Assembly (NCBI GenBank): GCA_963708245.1
Contig: OY970201.1
Span: 2,604,001-2,668,000, forward strand
Direction of reading: 5' to 3'
From: CAVYXK01 sp963708245
GTDB lineage: Bacteria > Pseudomonadota > Alphaproteobacteria > Acetobacterales > Acetobacteraceae
Length of the DNA: 64,000 nt
Both the position numbers and the translations under genes were made by a program. The notes beneath the pieces were generated by a model. The model worked only from the letters and a program-made list of their open reading frames with translations, searched no databases and was not told where the DNA came from. This document shows, in pieces, positions 27,313 to 36,948 of the stretch. Each line of letters begins with the position of its first letter. Position 1 is the first letter of the stretch.

Positions 27313-29891
27313 GCCGGGATCAGGGTGACCCCGGCCAAGTGGTGCGCCGACTTGCTGGCTGGCGGACGCTGGCGCGGCTCGCAATCCTGTTCGAGAAACT
27401 TTGGCCGGCGCTGTGGCCGCCGCTCGGCGTGGTCGGTCTGTTCCTTTGCATAGCGCTGCTGAACATTCCGCTGCTGCTGCCGCCGCTCGTGCACCTGGTT
27501 CTGCTCGCAGCCACCGCGGGGGCGGTGCTGCTGCTGCTGGTCCGCGGGCTGCGCGGCCTGGCGGTGCCGGACGATGCGGCGGCTGACCGTCGGCTGGAGC
27601 GTTCGTCCGGTCTGCACCACAGGCCGTTGGCGGTGTTGACCGACAGGCCTGCCGCGGCGGACGAAGCGGGCGCCGCGCTGTGGCAAGCGCATGTGGCTCG
27701 AGCCGCTGCCCAGTTGCGGCGGCTGCGCGTCGGCCTGCCGCGTCCCGGCCTCGCGCAGCGCGACCGCCGGGCGTTACGGGGCGGCTTGCTGGTCGGGCTG
27801 GTGGCCTGTGGTGTCGTCGCCGGCGACGATGGGCCGGCACGCGTGCTGGCGGCACTGCAGCCCACCCTGCCGCGCGCAGCCGCGGCACCGGCAACGCAGC
27901 TCCAGGCCTGGATCACACCGCCGGGCTATACGCATATCGCGCCGCTATTTCTGCGGCCGGATACGCACGCAGTGTCGGTGCCGGCTGGATCGCATCTGAC
28001 GGTGAGCGTCACCGGCGGCCGCGGCGTGCCGGTGCTCGCCCTTGATGGCAACTCGGCGCCTTTCAAGGCGCTGGATCGGGAGAGCTTCCAGGCCGACCAG
28101 GACCTGACCGCCGGTGGCCGGCTCGCGGTGCGGCGCAACGGGGCGGAGCTCGCGGAGTGGGACGTGACGGTCATCGCTGATCAGCCCCCCACCGCCGCCT
28201 GGGCCGAGTCGCCGGGCGCGTCGCCGAGGGACCGGCAATTGCTGCGGCTGCCATGGCGCGCATCGGACGAGTACGGCGTCGTCTCGTTGCAAGCGGAACT
28301 GCACCTGCGCGACCGAAAGGAAGCGCCGCCGCTGGTGATCAACATCCCCGTCCCGGGCGAGGCCAAATCGGCGCACGGTGTCGATGAGCAGGATCTGACG
28401 GCAAATCCCTGGGCCGGCCTGCCGGTAACGGCAGAGCTTGTCGCCCGCAATGCCCCCGGCCTGACCGGGCGCAGCGCCCAGGCGAGCTTCGTGTTACCCG
28501 AACGGGTCTTCCACAATCCGGTCGCGCGCGCGCTGATCGCCATCCGCAAGGGGCTCAGCCTGCATCCCGAGGATCGCGACGCGGCGGTCGGCGGGCTCGA
28601 CGCGCTGCTGATGCAGCCCAAGGCGTTTGGCCAGGACTACGGCGCATACCTCAATCTCTCTTCCATCTATTACCTGATGGAGCACGACCAATCCACCTCT
28701 GCCGTGCCGCGCGCGCAGGACCGCATGTGGGAGCTGGCACTGCATATGGAGGAGGGGTCGCTCGACCGCACCGCCCGCGCCCTGGAGCAGGCGCGGCAAG
28801 CGGCACAGGATGCGTTGCAGAAGGCGCTGCGTGAGCCCAACGAGGCCAACCGCCAGGCACTTGAACAACGGCTGCGCGAGCTGGAGCAGGCGATCCGGAA
28901 CCGCATGCAGGCGCTGCTCGACCAGCTCCGGCGCAACGGCCAGGAGCTGCCGAATACCGCCGACATGCAGCGCCTGAGCAGTCAGGACATGCAGCGGCTC
29001 GCCCAGCAGGCCGAAGAGGCGGCACGGCAGGGCGACATGAAGACCGCCGAGCAACGGATGGCGGAGCTGGAGCGGATGCTCGATGCGCTTCGCAACGCTC
29101 GCGCGATGACCGCTGAGGAGATGAAGCGGGCACAGGAGCGTCGTCGTGGCCAGCAGCAGATGGGCGCGCTGCAGGACCTGATCGGCCGCCAGGGTGGGCT
29201 GCTGGACCACGCGCAGCAGCGCGAGCAAGCGCAGGACCCGAACCAGCAGGATGCCGGGCAGCAAGGGGACCAGCAGACCGAGCAACAGACGGATCAGCAG
29301 GCGAACCAGCCATCGGACCAGCAGGGCGACGAGGCGCAGCGGCGCGAGGCAGACCGACGCATCCAGCAGGCGCTACGCCGGGCGCTCGGCGAGATGATGC
29401 AGCAGTTCGGCGACCTGACCGGCAAGATCCCACCCAGCCTCGGGGAGGCCGATCAGGCGATGCGCGATGCCGGGCAGGCGCTCGCTCAGGGCAACGACAA
29501 GCCGGCCGGAGAAGCCGAACAGCGTGCCATCGAGGCGCTGCAGAAGGGCGGGCAGCAGATGAGCCAGCAAATGGCCCAACAATTCGGCACTGGCCAGTCC
29601 GGCGAGGGCGATCAGCCGGGAGATCAGCCCGGGCTGGCGCTACAAGACGGGCCGGACGACGGGCCAGGCCTCGGCCCGCTGCCCGGCCGTGCGGGCCGCC
29701 GCGACCCGCTGGGCCGCCAGCAAAGTGAGGGGCACAACGGCGCCGACGAGTCCGACGATGTGGCTCTGCCCGGCCCTGACCAAGCCAAACGCGCTCAGGC
29801 GATCGAGGAGCTGCTACGCCAGCGCGGCGCCGACCGCAGTCGCCCCCAGGAGGAGCTGGACTACATCAACCGGCTGCTGAAACAGTTCTGA
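27309..29891 (+). CDS. DUF4175 / TIGR02302 family membrane protein
   Basis: 860 residues from an ATG overlapping the lysA stop. Two hydrophobic segments near residues 35-85 anchor it (PLGVVGLFLCIALLNIPLLL). A periplasmic-like domain follows (ASDEYGVVSLQAELHLRD). From ~residue 480 it is a long Gln/Glu/Arg-rich helical region with strings such as QQDAGQQGDQQTEQQTDQQ, then a Gly/Asp/Pro linker and an end reading EELLRQRGADRSRPQEELDY. Family members are common in alphaproteobacteria, often near lysA; no function is established that I know of. Confidence 0.85.
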   Translation: MSRDQGDPGQVVRRLAGWRTLARLAILFEKLWPALWPPLGVVGLFLCIALLNIPLLLPPLVHLVLLAATAGAVLLLLVRGLRGLAVPDDAAADRRLERSSGLHHRPLAVLTDRPAAADEAGAALWQAHVARAAAQLRRLRVGLPRPGLAQRDRRALRGGLLVGLVACGVVAGDDGPARVLAALQPTLPRAAAAPATQLQAWITPPGYTHIAPLFLRPDTHAVSVPAGSHLTVSVTGGRGVPVLALDGNSAPFKALDRESFQADQDLTAGGRLAVRRNGAELAEWDVTVIADQPPTAAWAESPGASPRDRQLLRLPWRASDEYGVVSLQAELHLRDRKEAPPLVINIPVPGEAKSAHGVDEQDLTANPWAGLPVTAELVARNAPGLTGRSAQASFVLPERVFHNPVARALIAIRKGLSLHPEDRDAAVGGLDALLMQPKAFGQDYGAYLNLSSIYYLMEHDQSTSAVPRAQDRMWELALHMEEGSLDRTARALEQARQAAQDALQKALREPNEANRQALEQRLRELEQAIRNRMQALLDQLRRNGQELPNTADMQRLSSQDMQRLAQQAEEAARQGDMKTAEQRMAELERMLDALRNARAMTAEEMKRAQERRRGQQQMGALQDLIGRQGGLLDHAQQREQAQDPNQQDAGQQGDQQTEQQTDQQANQPSDQQGDEAQRREADRRIQQALRRALGEMMQQFGDLTGKIPPSLGEADQAMRDAGQALAQGNDKPAGEAEQRAIEALQKGGQQMSQQMAQQFGTGQSGEGDQPGDQPGLALQDGPDDGPGLGPLPGRAGRRDPLGRQQSEGHNGADESDDVALPGPDQAKRAQAIEELLRQRGADRSRPQEELDYINRLLKQF

Positions 29892-29900
29892 CGGCTCCCC

Positions 29901-29933
29901 ATCCACCTCTCCCGCAGAGCGGGAGAGGTGGAT
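29901..29933. repeat. Palindromic repeat, REP-like
   Basis: A perfect 15-bp inverted repeat (arms ATCCACCTCTCCCGC and complement) with a 3-nt AGA loop, 10 bp after the DUF4175 stop. The core ACCTCTCCCGC..GCGGGAGAGGT recurs at 44817 and 44914 and, degenerate, at 58855. It lacks a T-run, so it is better called a repeat than a classical terminator, though the hairpin could slow transcription. Confidence 0.85.
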
Positions 29934-30029
29934 CTTTACGTCCTGACTGGCCTTCGTCGTGGCCGGTTTGCTACAGTGGGGGACGATTCGGCCCTATCCA
30001 GAGGGCGCGGTCGCTTGGGGTGAGATGCA

Positions 30030-31154
30030 ATGAAACTGAAGGCCGACCGCGCCTCTTTGCTGAAAGCGCTGGCTCATGTGCAAAGCGTGGTGGAGAAGCG
30101 CAACACTATTCCCATCCTGGCCAATGTCATGCTGACGGTGCGCGACGGCAAGCTGACCCTGACCGCGACCGACATGGAGATCGCGATCGTCGAGGACGTG
30201 CCGGCCAGCACAACCCGCAACGGCGCCTGCACCGCGCCGGCGGCCACGCTGTACGAAATCGTCCGCAAACTACCAGAAGCGGCGGAAGTGGAACTTGAGC
30301 ATCCGGGCGGCGACGCTCAGCTCACGCTCAGATCCGGCCGCTACGACACCAGGCTGGTGGTGTTGCCGACCGAGGATTTCCCGTCGATGACCGCCGGATC
30401 GCTGCCGCACCGCTTTAGCGTGTCGGCACTGCAGCTTCGGGGTCTGATCGACCGCACCCGTTTCGCCATCAGCACGGAGGAGACGCGATACTATCTCAAT
30501 GGCATCTATTTGCATGCTGCCGAGAGCGACGGCACGCGGGTGCTGCGTGCGGTGGCGACTGATGGGCACCGTCTGGCCCGCGTAGAGGAGCCGCTGCCCG
30601 AGGGGGCCGGCTCCATGCCCGGCGTCATCATTCCGCGCAAGACAGTGGCCGAGCTGCGAAAGCTGCTCGAAGAAATGAGTGGCAATGTCGAAATCGGACT
30701 GTCCGACACGCGCATCCAGTTCCACGTCGATGCCGTGGTGCTGACCAGCAAGCTGATCGACGGCACCTTCCCGGAATATGAACGCGTCATCCCGCGCGGC
30801 AACGATAAGGTGCTGCGGGTTGGGAAGAAGGATTTCTCCGATGCGGTGGGCCGGGTCGCGGCGATCTCCACCGAACGGTCGCGTCCAGTGAAGCTGTCGT
30901 TGCAGCGCGACCGGCTGGAGCTGTCCGCATCCAGTCCTGAGCAGGGCACGGCGACCGAGGAGCTGGACGCGGACCGGGTGAGCTATGACGCCGGGCCGCT
31001 GGAGATCGGCTTCCAGGCGCGCTACCTCAACGACATCACCGATCAGATAGGGGAGCAGGTAGAGTTCCGCTTTGCCGATGGCACTGCGCCGACGGTGGTG
31101 ATGGACGCCGCGGATGCCAGCGCGCTCTATGTGCTGATGCCGATGCGTGTCTGA
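30030..31154 (+). CDS. dnaN: DNA polymerase III beta subunit (sliding clamp)
   Basis: 374 residues, the usual length. The ring-shaped clamp tethers Pol III to DNA. Visible family segments are MKLKADRASLLKALAHVQSV at the start, EDFPSMTAG near residue 112, ATDGHRLARVE near 175, and the closing ALYVLMPMRV. GGGGTGAG precedes the ATG. recF starts inside its last codons. dnaA is not adjacent. Confidence 0.97.
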   Translation: MKLKADRASLLKALAHVQSVVEKRNTIPILANVMLTVRDGKLTLTATDMEIAIVEDVPASTTRNGACTAPAATLYEIVRKLPEAAEVELEHPGGDAQLTLRSGRYDTRLVVLPTEDFPSMTAGSLPHRFSVSALQLRGLIDRTRFAISTEETRYYLNGIYLHAAESDGTRVLRAVATDGHRLARVEEPLPEGAGSMPGVIIPRKTVAELRKLLEEMSGNVEIGLSDTRIQFHVDAVVLTSKLIDGTFPEYERVIPRGNDKVLRVGKKDFSDAVGRVAAISTERSRPVKLSLQRDRLELSASSPEQGTATEELDADRVSYDAGPLEIGFQARYLNDITDQIGEQVEFRFADGTAPTVVMDAADASALYVLMPMRV

Positions 31155-32334
31155 GGCTGCGCTTCGCATCGTCCGCCTGCACCTCAACGAGTTCCGCAAC
31201 TATGCGACCCTGAGCTGGCGTCCGGCGGCGCGTATTATCGTGCTGTTCGGGCCGAACGGTAGCGGGAAGACCAATCTCCTTGAAGCGATCTCCCTGCTGA
31301 CGCCGGGTCGCGGGCTGCGCAATACGCGCACTGCCGACTTGGCGCGACGCGCGCCCGGGGCATCGGGACGCTGGGCCGTTGCGGCCCGTTTCGAAACTCC
31401 CACCGGCACAGCGGAGATCGGCACCGGAATTCCGCCAGAGGGCCCCGCCGACCGCCGTGTGTTCCGCCTAGACGGCGCGACGCCGCGCAGCCAGGCCGAG
31501 ATCGCCGCGCGGGTTGCGGCGGTCTGGTTGACGCCGCAGATGGAGCGGCTGTTTGTCGAGCCGCCATCCGGCCGCCGCCGGTTTCTGGACAGGCTGGTCT
31601 GGGCACTGGAGCCCGGCCATGCGCGCGAGCTCGCCGCGCATGACGCGGCGATGAGCGGGCGCAACCGGCTGCTGGCGCAGGCAAGTTGGGACACGGCTTG
31701 GCTCGCCGGACTCGAGGATGCGATGGCGCGGCATGCGGTCGCCGCCACTGCCGCCCGAATGGCGCTGGTCGCGCGCCTGGACGCTGCCATGACCGCCGGC
31801 GTGGTGGCGGGGTTCCCGCCCGTGCGGATTGCCCTGGATTGTCCGGTCGCGACCCGTCTTGCGGCAGCGCCGGCAGTGGATGTGGAGGAATGGTTGCGTC
31901 GCGAGTTGGCTGCCCGGCGGCGCTGCGACGCCGAGGCTGGCACCGCCTCGATCGGCGCGCATCGTTGCGACATGGTGTTGACCGAGGCCACAAGTGAGTT
32001 GCCGGCCGGACTCGCCAGTACCGGCGAGCAGAAGGCCATGCTGCTCGCCGTGATCCTGGGCCATGCCGGCCTAATCGCCGAGGCGCGGGGGTTCGCCCCG
32101 TTGCTATTGCTTGACGAGCCCTGTGTGCATCTCGATCCGGCGCGCCGCCGGTCGATGTTCGCGGCACTCCGGCGTCTGCCCGGCCAAGCGCTGCTGACCG
32201 GAACCGATGCTGAGACATTTCTGCCGCTGGCGGACGGGGCCGAGGGGCTGGAAACCGGAGGCGGGCGGCTGATCTCAGATCCGCGCTTTTCGCCGCAGTC
32301 AGGTGCCTTTGCCCCTGTGTCCAGGCCCCTGTAG
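31147..32334 (+). CDS. recF: DNA replication and repair protein RecF
   Basis: 395 residues from a GTG overlapping dnaN by 8 nt. RecF is an SMC-like ATPase that loads RecA at gaps with RecO and RecR. Motifs are RLHLNEFRNYATL near the start, Walker A GPNGSGKTNLLEAISLL, the signature-like STGEQKAMLLAVIL and Walker B LLLLDEPCVHLDPARR. It is translationally coupled to dnaN. Confidence 0.96.
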   Translation: MSEAALRIVRLHLNEFRNYATLSWRPAARIIVLFGPNGSGKTNLLEAISLLTPGRGLRNTRTADLARRAPGASGRWAVAARFETPTGTAEIGTGIPPEGPADRRVFRLDGATPRSQAEIAARVAAVWLTPQMERLFVEPPSGRRRFLDRLVWALEPGHARELAAHDAAMSGRNRLLAQASWDTAWLAGLEDAMARHAVAATAARMALVARLDAAMTAGVVAGFPPVRIALDCPVATRLAAAPAVDVEEWLRRELAARRRCDAEAGTASIGAHRCDMVLTEATSELPAGLASTGEQKAMLLAVILGHAGLIAEARGFAPLLLLDEPCVHLDPARRRSMFAALRRLPGQALLTGTDAETFLPLADGAEGLETGGGRLISDPRFSPQSGAFAPVSRPL

Positions 32335-32382
32335 CGGCTATATATTTAGAGTATCCACAGCAACCCGGAGTTGCCCGTCGGC
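32335..32382 (+). promoter_or_regulatory. recF-gyrB gap with AT-rich box and DnaA-box-like site
   Basis: The 48-bp gap has an AT-rich run (CTATATATTTAGAG) unlike the surrounding GC-rich DNA, which could hold a -10 element for gyrB. Next to it GTATCCACA at 32351-32359 differs from the TTATNCACA DnaA box at one position. A single box gives no proof of DnaA binding. Confidence 0.4.
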
Positions 32383-34827
32383 ATGTCCGAAAACGCCGCG
32401 CCGCAGCCTGATTCCGACCCCTCGGTCGGCGTCTATGATGCGTCCTCCATCGCGGTGCTGCGCGGCCTCGACGCCGTGCGCAAGCGGCCCGGCATGTACA
32501 TTGGCGACACCGATGACGGCTCCGGCCTGCACCACATGGCCTTTGAGATCATCGACAACGCGGTGGACGAGGCGCAGGCCGGTTTCGCTACCCGTGTCGA
32601 GCTGGTGCTGAACGGCGATGGCAGCGTGAGCGTGCGTGACAACGGGCGCGGGATCCCGACCGATATCCACGCGGAAGAGGGCGTCTCGGCTGCCGAAGTC
32701 GTGCTGACCCGGCTGCATGCGGGAGGAAAATTCAACCAGAACTCCTACAAGGTCTCCGGCGGCCTGCATGGCGTTGGCGCCGCGGTGGTGAACGCGCTTT
32801 CGGAATGGATGGAGGTGCGGATCTGGCGTGACGGAAACGAGCATTTCATCCGTTTCCGCAACGGCGACGCTGAGGCGCCGCTGGCGATTGTGGGACCGTC
32901 GGAGCAGCCTGGCGGCACCGAGGTGACGTTCAAGCCGAGCCCCGCCGTCTTCACCCGCACCGAATTCGATTTCAGCCTGTTGGAGCGGCGGCTGCGCGAG
33001 CTCGCTTTCCTGAATTCGGGGCTGAGTATCGTGTTGCGCGACGAGCGCCACGCGCCGGCACAGGAAGTGGTGATGCGCTACGATGGCGGTCTGGTGGCGT
33101 TTGTCGAGTGGCTCGATCGCGCCAAGACACCCGTCTTTACGCCACCCATCAGCCTGAAGGCGGTGGGTGAGCAACAGGGCATACGCGTCGAGTTTGCGTT
33201 GGAGTGGAACGACAGCTTCCACGAGACCATGCTCTGCTTCACCAACAACATCCCGCAGCGCGACGGCGGCACCCATCTTGCCGGATTCCGCGCGGCGCTG
33301 ACCCGGGTGGTGACAAAATACGCCGAAGGGATGGGCAAGAAGGAGAACCTCGCTCTGGTCGGCGAGGACATGCGCGAAGGCATGACCGCGGTCCTGTCGG
33401 TGAAAGTGCCTGATCCCAAATTCTCTTCGCAGACCAAGGACAAGCTGGTCAGCTCCGAGGTGCAGCCGGCGGTGCAGGCGGCCGCGGCGGACGCCATCGC
33501 GCATTGGTTCGAGACGCACCCGAAAGAAGCGAAGTCGGTGGTGCAGAAGGTGATGGACGCGGCAGCGGCGCGCGAGGCGGCGCGCAGGGCCCGCGAGCTG
33601 ACGCGCCGCAAGGGCGTGCTGGACGTCTCCACCCTGCCTGGCAAGCTCGCCGACTGCCAGGAGCGGGATCCGGCAAAGTCCGAGCTGTTCATCGTCGAGG
33701 GTGATTCCGCCGGCGGCTCCGCCAAGCAGGGGCGGGATCGTAAGTTTCAGGCGATACTTCCGTTGCGGGGCAAGATTCTGAACGTCGAGCGCGCCCGCTT
33801 CGACCGCATGCTGGGCAGCCAGGAGATCGGAACATTAATCACCGCGCTCGGCACCGGTATCGGCCGTGCCGAGCCCGACCAGGGCGGCTTCGACATCACC
33901 AAGCTGCGCTACCACCGGATCGTCATCATGACGGACGCCGACGTTGACGGCTCGCACATTCGCACTCTGTTGCTGACCTTCTTCTTCCGCCAGATGCCGC
34001 AACTGTTCGAGCGTGGGCACCTGATGATCGCACAGCCGCCGCTGTATCGCGCCAAGCGCGGAAATGACGAGCGGTACTTGAAGAACGACCGGGCGCTGGA
34101 AGATTTCCTGCTCGACAAGGCACTCGCCGATGCGCGGCTAACCTATGCCGATGGCCGCAGTTTCGAGGGCGCCGACCTCGCGTTCGAAATGGGCTGGCTG
34201 CGCGAGGCAACGCTGCGGCTGCAGCGGCTGTCAGCGGCGGCACCAGTCGCTCTGCTGGAGCAGGCGGCGATTGCGGGTGCGCTGACGCCGGACCCGGCGC
34301 GCGCTGCTGCCGCGGCGCAGACGCTGGTGGCGCGGTTGGATGCGGTATCGCTGCCGGCCGAACGGGGCTGGATGGTCGCTGCGGACGGGACCGGCTTGAC
34401 CATGGGGCGCGTGGTGCGTGGCGTGACCGAGACCCACACGCTGGACCCGGCAGCCTTGCGCAGCGCCGAGGCACGCTGGCTGGCGGAACGGGCGGAGGCG
34501 CTCGCGGCACGCTTCAAAGAGCCGGCGCATCTGAAACTGGATGGCCAGGAGGCGACGGTGGCGGGGCCGGCGAGTGCGTTCGAGCGAGTAACTGCGCACG
34601 GCCGCCGCGGCCTCACGATCCAGCGCTTCAAGGGCCTGGGCGAGATGAATCCCGATCAGCTCTGGCACACCACGCTGGATCCGACAGCTCGCACGTTGCT
34701 GCAGGTGAAAGTGGGGGATGTGGAAGATGCGGCACAGGTGTTCAGCACCCTGATGGGCGATGTGGTCGAGCCGCGGCGCGAATTCATCGTCGGCAACGCG
34801 CTAAAGGTAGCCAACCTGGACGTTTGA
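32383..34827 (+). CDS. gyrB: DNA gyrase subunit B
   Basis: 814 residues from MSENAAPQ, with GGAG 12 nt upstream; a TTG four codons earlier is possible. GyrB supplies the ATPase and Toprim part of gyrase, which supercoils DNA with GyrA. Motifs are EIIDNAVDEA (ATP Asn/Mg region), GGKFNQNSYKVSGGLHGVG, EGDSAGGSAKQGRDR (Toprim Glu), DADVDGSHIRTLLLTFF and the C-terminal RFKGLGEMNPDQLW. Length is normal for alphaproteobacteria. Confidence 0.97.
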   Translation: MSENAAPQPDSDPSVGVYDASSIAVLRGLDAVRKRPGMYIGDTDDGSGLHHMAFEIIDNAVDEAQAGFATRVELVLNGDGSVSVRDNGRGIPTDIHAEEGVSAAEVVLTRLHAGGKFNQNSYKVSGGLHGVGAAVVNALSEWMEVRIWRDGNEHFIRFRNGDAEAPLAIVGPSEQPGGTEVTFKPSPAVFTRTEFDFSLLERRLRELAFLNSGLSIVLRDERHAPAQEVVMRYDGGLVAFVEWLDRAKTPVFTPPISLKAVGEQQGIRVEFALEWNDSFHETMLCFTNNIPQRDGGTHLAGFRAALTRVVTKYAEGMGKKENLALVGEDMREGMTAVLSVKVPDPKFSSQTKDKLVSSEVQPAVQAAAADAIAHWFETHPKEAKSVVQKVMDAAAAREAARRARELTRRKGVLDVSTLPGKLADCQERDPAKSELFIVEGDSAGGSAKQGRDRKFQAILPLRGKILNVERARFDRMLGSQEIGTLITALGTGIGRAEPDQGGFDITKLRYHRIVIMTDADVDGSHIRTLLLTFFFRQMPQLFERGHLMIAQPPLYRAKRGNDERYLKNDRALEDFLLDKALADARLTYADGRSFEGADLAFEMGWLREATLRLQRLSAAAPVALLEQAAIAGALTPDPARAAAAAQTLVARLDAVSLPAERGWMVAADGTGLTMGRVVRGVTETHTLDPAALRSAEARWLAERAEALAARFKEPAHLKLDGQEATVAGPASAFERVTAHGRRGLTIQRFKGLGEMNPDQLWHTTLDPTARTLLQVKVGDVEDAAQVFSTLMGDVVEPRREFIVGNALKVANLDV

Positions 34828-34865
34828 CGGACTAAATCTGCTGCTCTTGGTCCGGTCCGTTCGGT

Positions 34866-35446
34866 TCAGGCTTCGCGATCGTCTTCGGACGAGATCACGG
34901 GAAGCTCGATGTCCTCATAGAGTTCCGCAAGCGGAACGTCGATGCCGATTTCAGCCATGCGGAGGACAACTCCGGGGCGAGCACGTGGCCGAGCCATTCG
35001 TTCCCGACGCGCTCGAACATCTGACCGCCGATTTCGTCCTGCGCCAGGATGATATAGCGGCAAATGGAGGGTGTCGCCGCGTACTTCCGGTTCTTGGTTA
35101 TGGTGTCCGTGCGCCACGTGGTCTCGCTCATGACCGCGAAGATGACGACAGGCTCACGGACGAGTTTGTCCTGGGGCAGAACAGGCGTACACACGACGAA
35201 ACCATCCGGATAGCGGATCCTGCCTGCGACTTCGATCTTCAGATCGCTGCCGTAGAACCGGCATGGCTTGCCTCGGAGGCGCCCGCCCACGGAGATCGCC
35301 AGGTTCCGCTGGATACCGGCGTGCGCAGGGGTTCCGCCGGCCATGGCGATCGGGTGGAATCCGTCGAACTCGTGGCGCAGCGGCTGCTGCTCTTCCCAAT
35401 CGAGGAACTCAGCGAGCGACATCGGTTTAGAAAGTGCGACGTTCAC
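34866..35446 (-). pseudogene. Uma2-family (DUF820) nuclease-like protein, frameshifted
   Basis: The frame from about 35446 reads MSLAEFLDWEEQQPLRHEFDG, HAGIQRNLAISVGGRLRGKP and VRYPDG-like IRYPDGFVV, the Uma2/DUF820 PD-(D/E)XK-like core. Near 34980, after GNEWLGHVL, one or two bases are missing and the C-terminus (LRMAEIGIDVPLAELYEDI) continues in another frame. The start is unclear (GTG at 35446 or ATG at 35422). A frameshift so near the end might leave partial function or be a sequencing error. Confidence 0.75.
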
Positions 35447-35490
35447 GGGGAGAGCGTAGCACGGGACGGTATGGCCATGAAGCGGGACGA

Positions 35491-36948
35491 TCAGTTCTTG
35501 ATCTGCGCCAGCGACGGCAGGTCGGGTGTGCTCCATCCACCACCGAGCGCCTGGATTAGTGCTACGCTGGCGACGAATCGATTCTGCAGAACAGTGAGCG
35601 CCGCCTGCTGGTCGGCGAGCAGTACTTCCTGCTGGGTGATCACGGTGGTGTAGGCGACCGTGCCGGCTTGATATTCGTTCAACGCGATCGCCACCGCCTG
35701 TTGCGCCGCGGCGATGGCAACGGCCTGGGCCGCGGCCTGCTGTTCATAGATGCGCAAGGCCGCCAGCTCATCCTCAACTTGCTGGAATGCGCTCAGCACC
35801 GTCTGGCGATAGGTCGCGACAGCCTGGTCGTATGTCGCACGTGCGTTCGCCACTTGGGCCGGACGCAGCCCGCCCTCGAAGAGCGTCTCGCTGGCCGCCG
35901 CGCCGAGCGACCAGACGCGGTTGGCGACGTCGAAGAGCTGACCGATCGGATTGCCAACGAACCCGCCCAGCGCGGACAACGTGATATCAGGGTAGTATGC
36001 TGCTACCGCGACCCCGATCAGCGCGTTTTCTTCCTGCATGGTACGCTCGGCGGCGGCAATGTCGGGCCGGCGTTCCAGAAGCGTTGACGGCAGGCCCGGA
36101 GGCACGACCGGAACTGCCTCGGGCAGCGGCGAGAACGGGATGCTCAGCGCGGCGGGTGGGCGGCCGATCAGTATGGCGATCGCATGTTCGTACTGGGCGC
36201 GCAGCACCCCCACCCCCACAAGCTCCGCAACCACCGACTGGAGTTGCGCCTGAGCAGTGGCGACATCGAGCTGAGACACGGTTCCGGCGTTGAACTGGTT
36301 CTGGGTGATCTGCAACGCGCGGCGATACGCTGCGGCGGTGTCCTGCAACAACTTCGTGAGCGAATCCTGGGCGCGCAGGTTGAAATAGTCGGTTGCCAGC
36401 GTCCCCTGTTCCGAGAGCTGGGCGTACGCTAGATCAGCGGCGCTGACCTGCGCCGCCGCGGCCTGGCTTTCCACCTGCCGCCGGATTTTGCCCCATATGT
36501 CGGGCGCCCAGTCGGCGCTGCCTTCCAGGCTGTACTGGGTAGTCGGCCCGAATCCGTGCCCTCCGGAAAATCCTGCAACACCCCCGGAACTGCTCGTGCC
36601 GCCACCCCCGCTCGATCGTGTGACACCGGTGTTGACCCCAATGGTGGGGTAAAAGCTGGCTTGTGCCTCGCGGACGAGTGCTACCGCGGCACGATACGCC
36701 GCCTCGTCCTCCTTCACCGTCTGATTGTTGACGTTGACTTGCCGCGCGAGACTGTCGAGCAACGGATCGTGGTAGATCGACCACCACGGACCGCCGGCGA
36801 CCGCCTCGTGTGGCGCGGCAATCTTCCAGCCTGCAAGTTCCTTGTATTCCATCGCCATTGGCGCGCTGGGCCGTTGATAGTTCGGCCCCACCTCGCAACC
36901 GGCACAGGCGAACGCGAGGGCGGTCGCCAAAATTCCCCGCAAAATCAC
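35491..36948 (-). CDS. Outer-membrane efflux lipoprotein (NodT/OprM family)
   Basis: 485 residues from a GTG overlapping the mdtC stop by 4 nt; this start places a lipoprotein signal (LATALAFACAGC) correctly at the N-terminus. The mature part begins CEVGPNYQRPSAP. TolC-like helical repeats follow (ADLAYAQLSEQGTLATDYF, ITQNQFNAGTVSQLDVATAQ, ALNEYQAGTVAYTTVITQQ). It forms the trimeric outer-membrane channel for the RND pump encoded upstream. Confidence 0.93.
   Translation of the reverse strand: MILRGILATALAFACAGCEVGPNYQRPSAPMAMEYKELAGWKIAAPHEAVAGGPWWSIYHDPLLDSLARQVNVNNQTVKEDEAAYRAAVALVREAQASFYPTIGVNTGVTRSSGGGGTSSSGGVAGFSGGHGFGPTTQYSLEGSADWAPDIWGKIRRQVESQAAAAQVSAADLAYAQLSEQGTLATDYFNLRAQDSLTKLLQDTAAAYRRALQITQNQFNAGTVSQLDVATAQAQLQSVVAELVGVGVLRAQYEHAIAILIGRPPAALSIPFSPLPEAVPVVPPGLPSTLLERRPDIAAAERTMQEENALIGVAVAAYYPDITLSALGGFVGNPIGQLFDVANRVWSLGAAASETLFEGGLRPAQVANARATYDQAVATYRQTVLSAFQQVEDELAALRIYEQQAAAQAVAIAAAQQAVAIALNEYQAGTVAYTTVITQQEVLLADQQAALTVLQNRFVASVALIQALGGGWSTPDLPSLAQIKN

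Noticed and set aside
26176..27894. A 572-codon minus-strand open frame
   Set aside because: Antisense to lysA and the DUF4175 gene; composition is typical of a complementary-strand shadow with no family motif.
29901..29933. Terminator for the DUF4175 gene
   Set aside because: The hairpin is perfect but lacks a T-run and its core recurs at other sites, so it is listed as a repeat.
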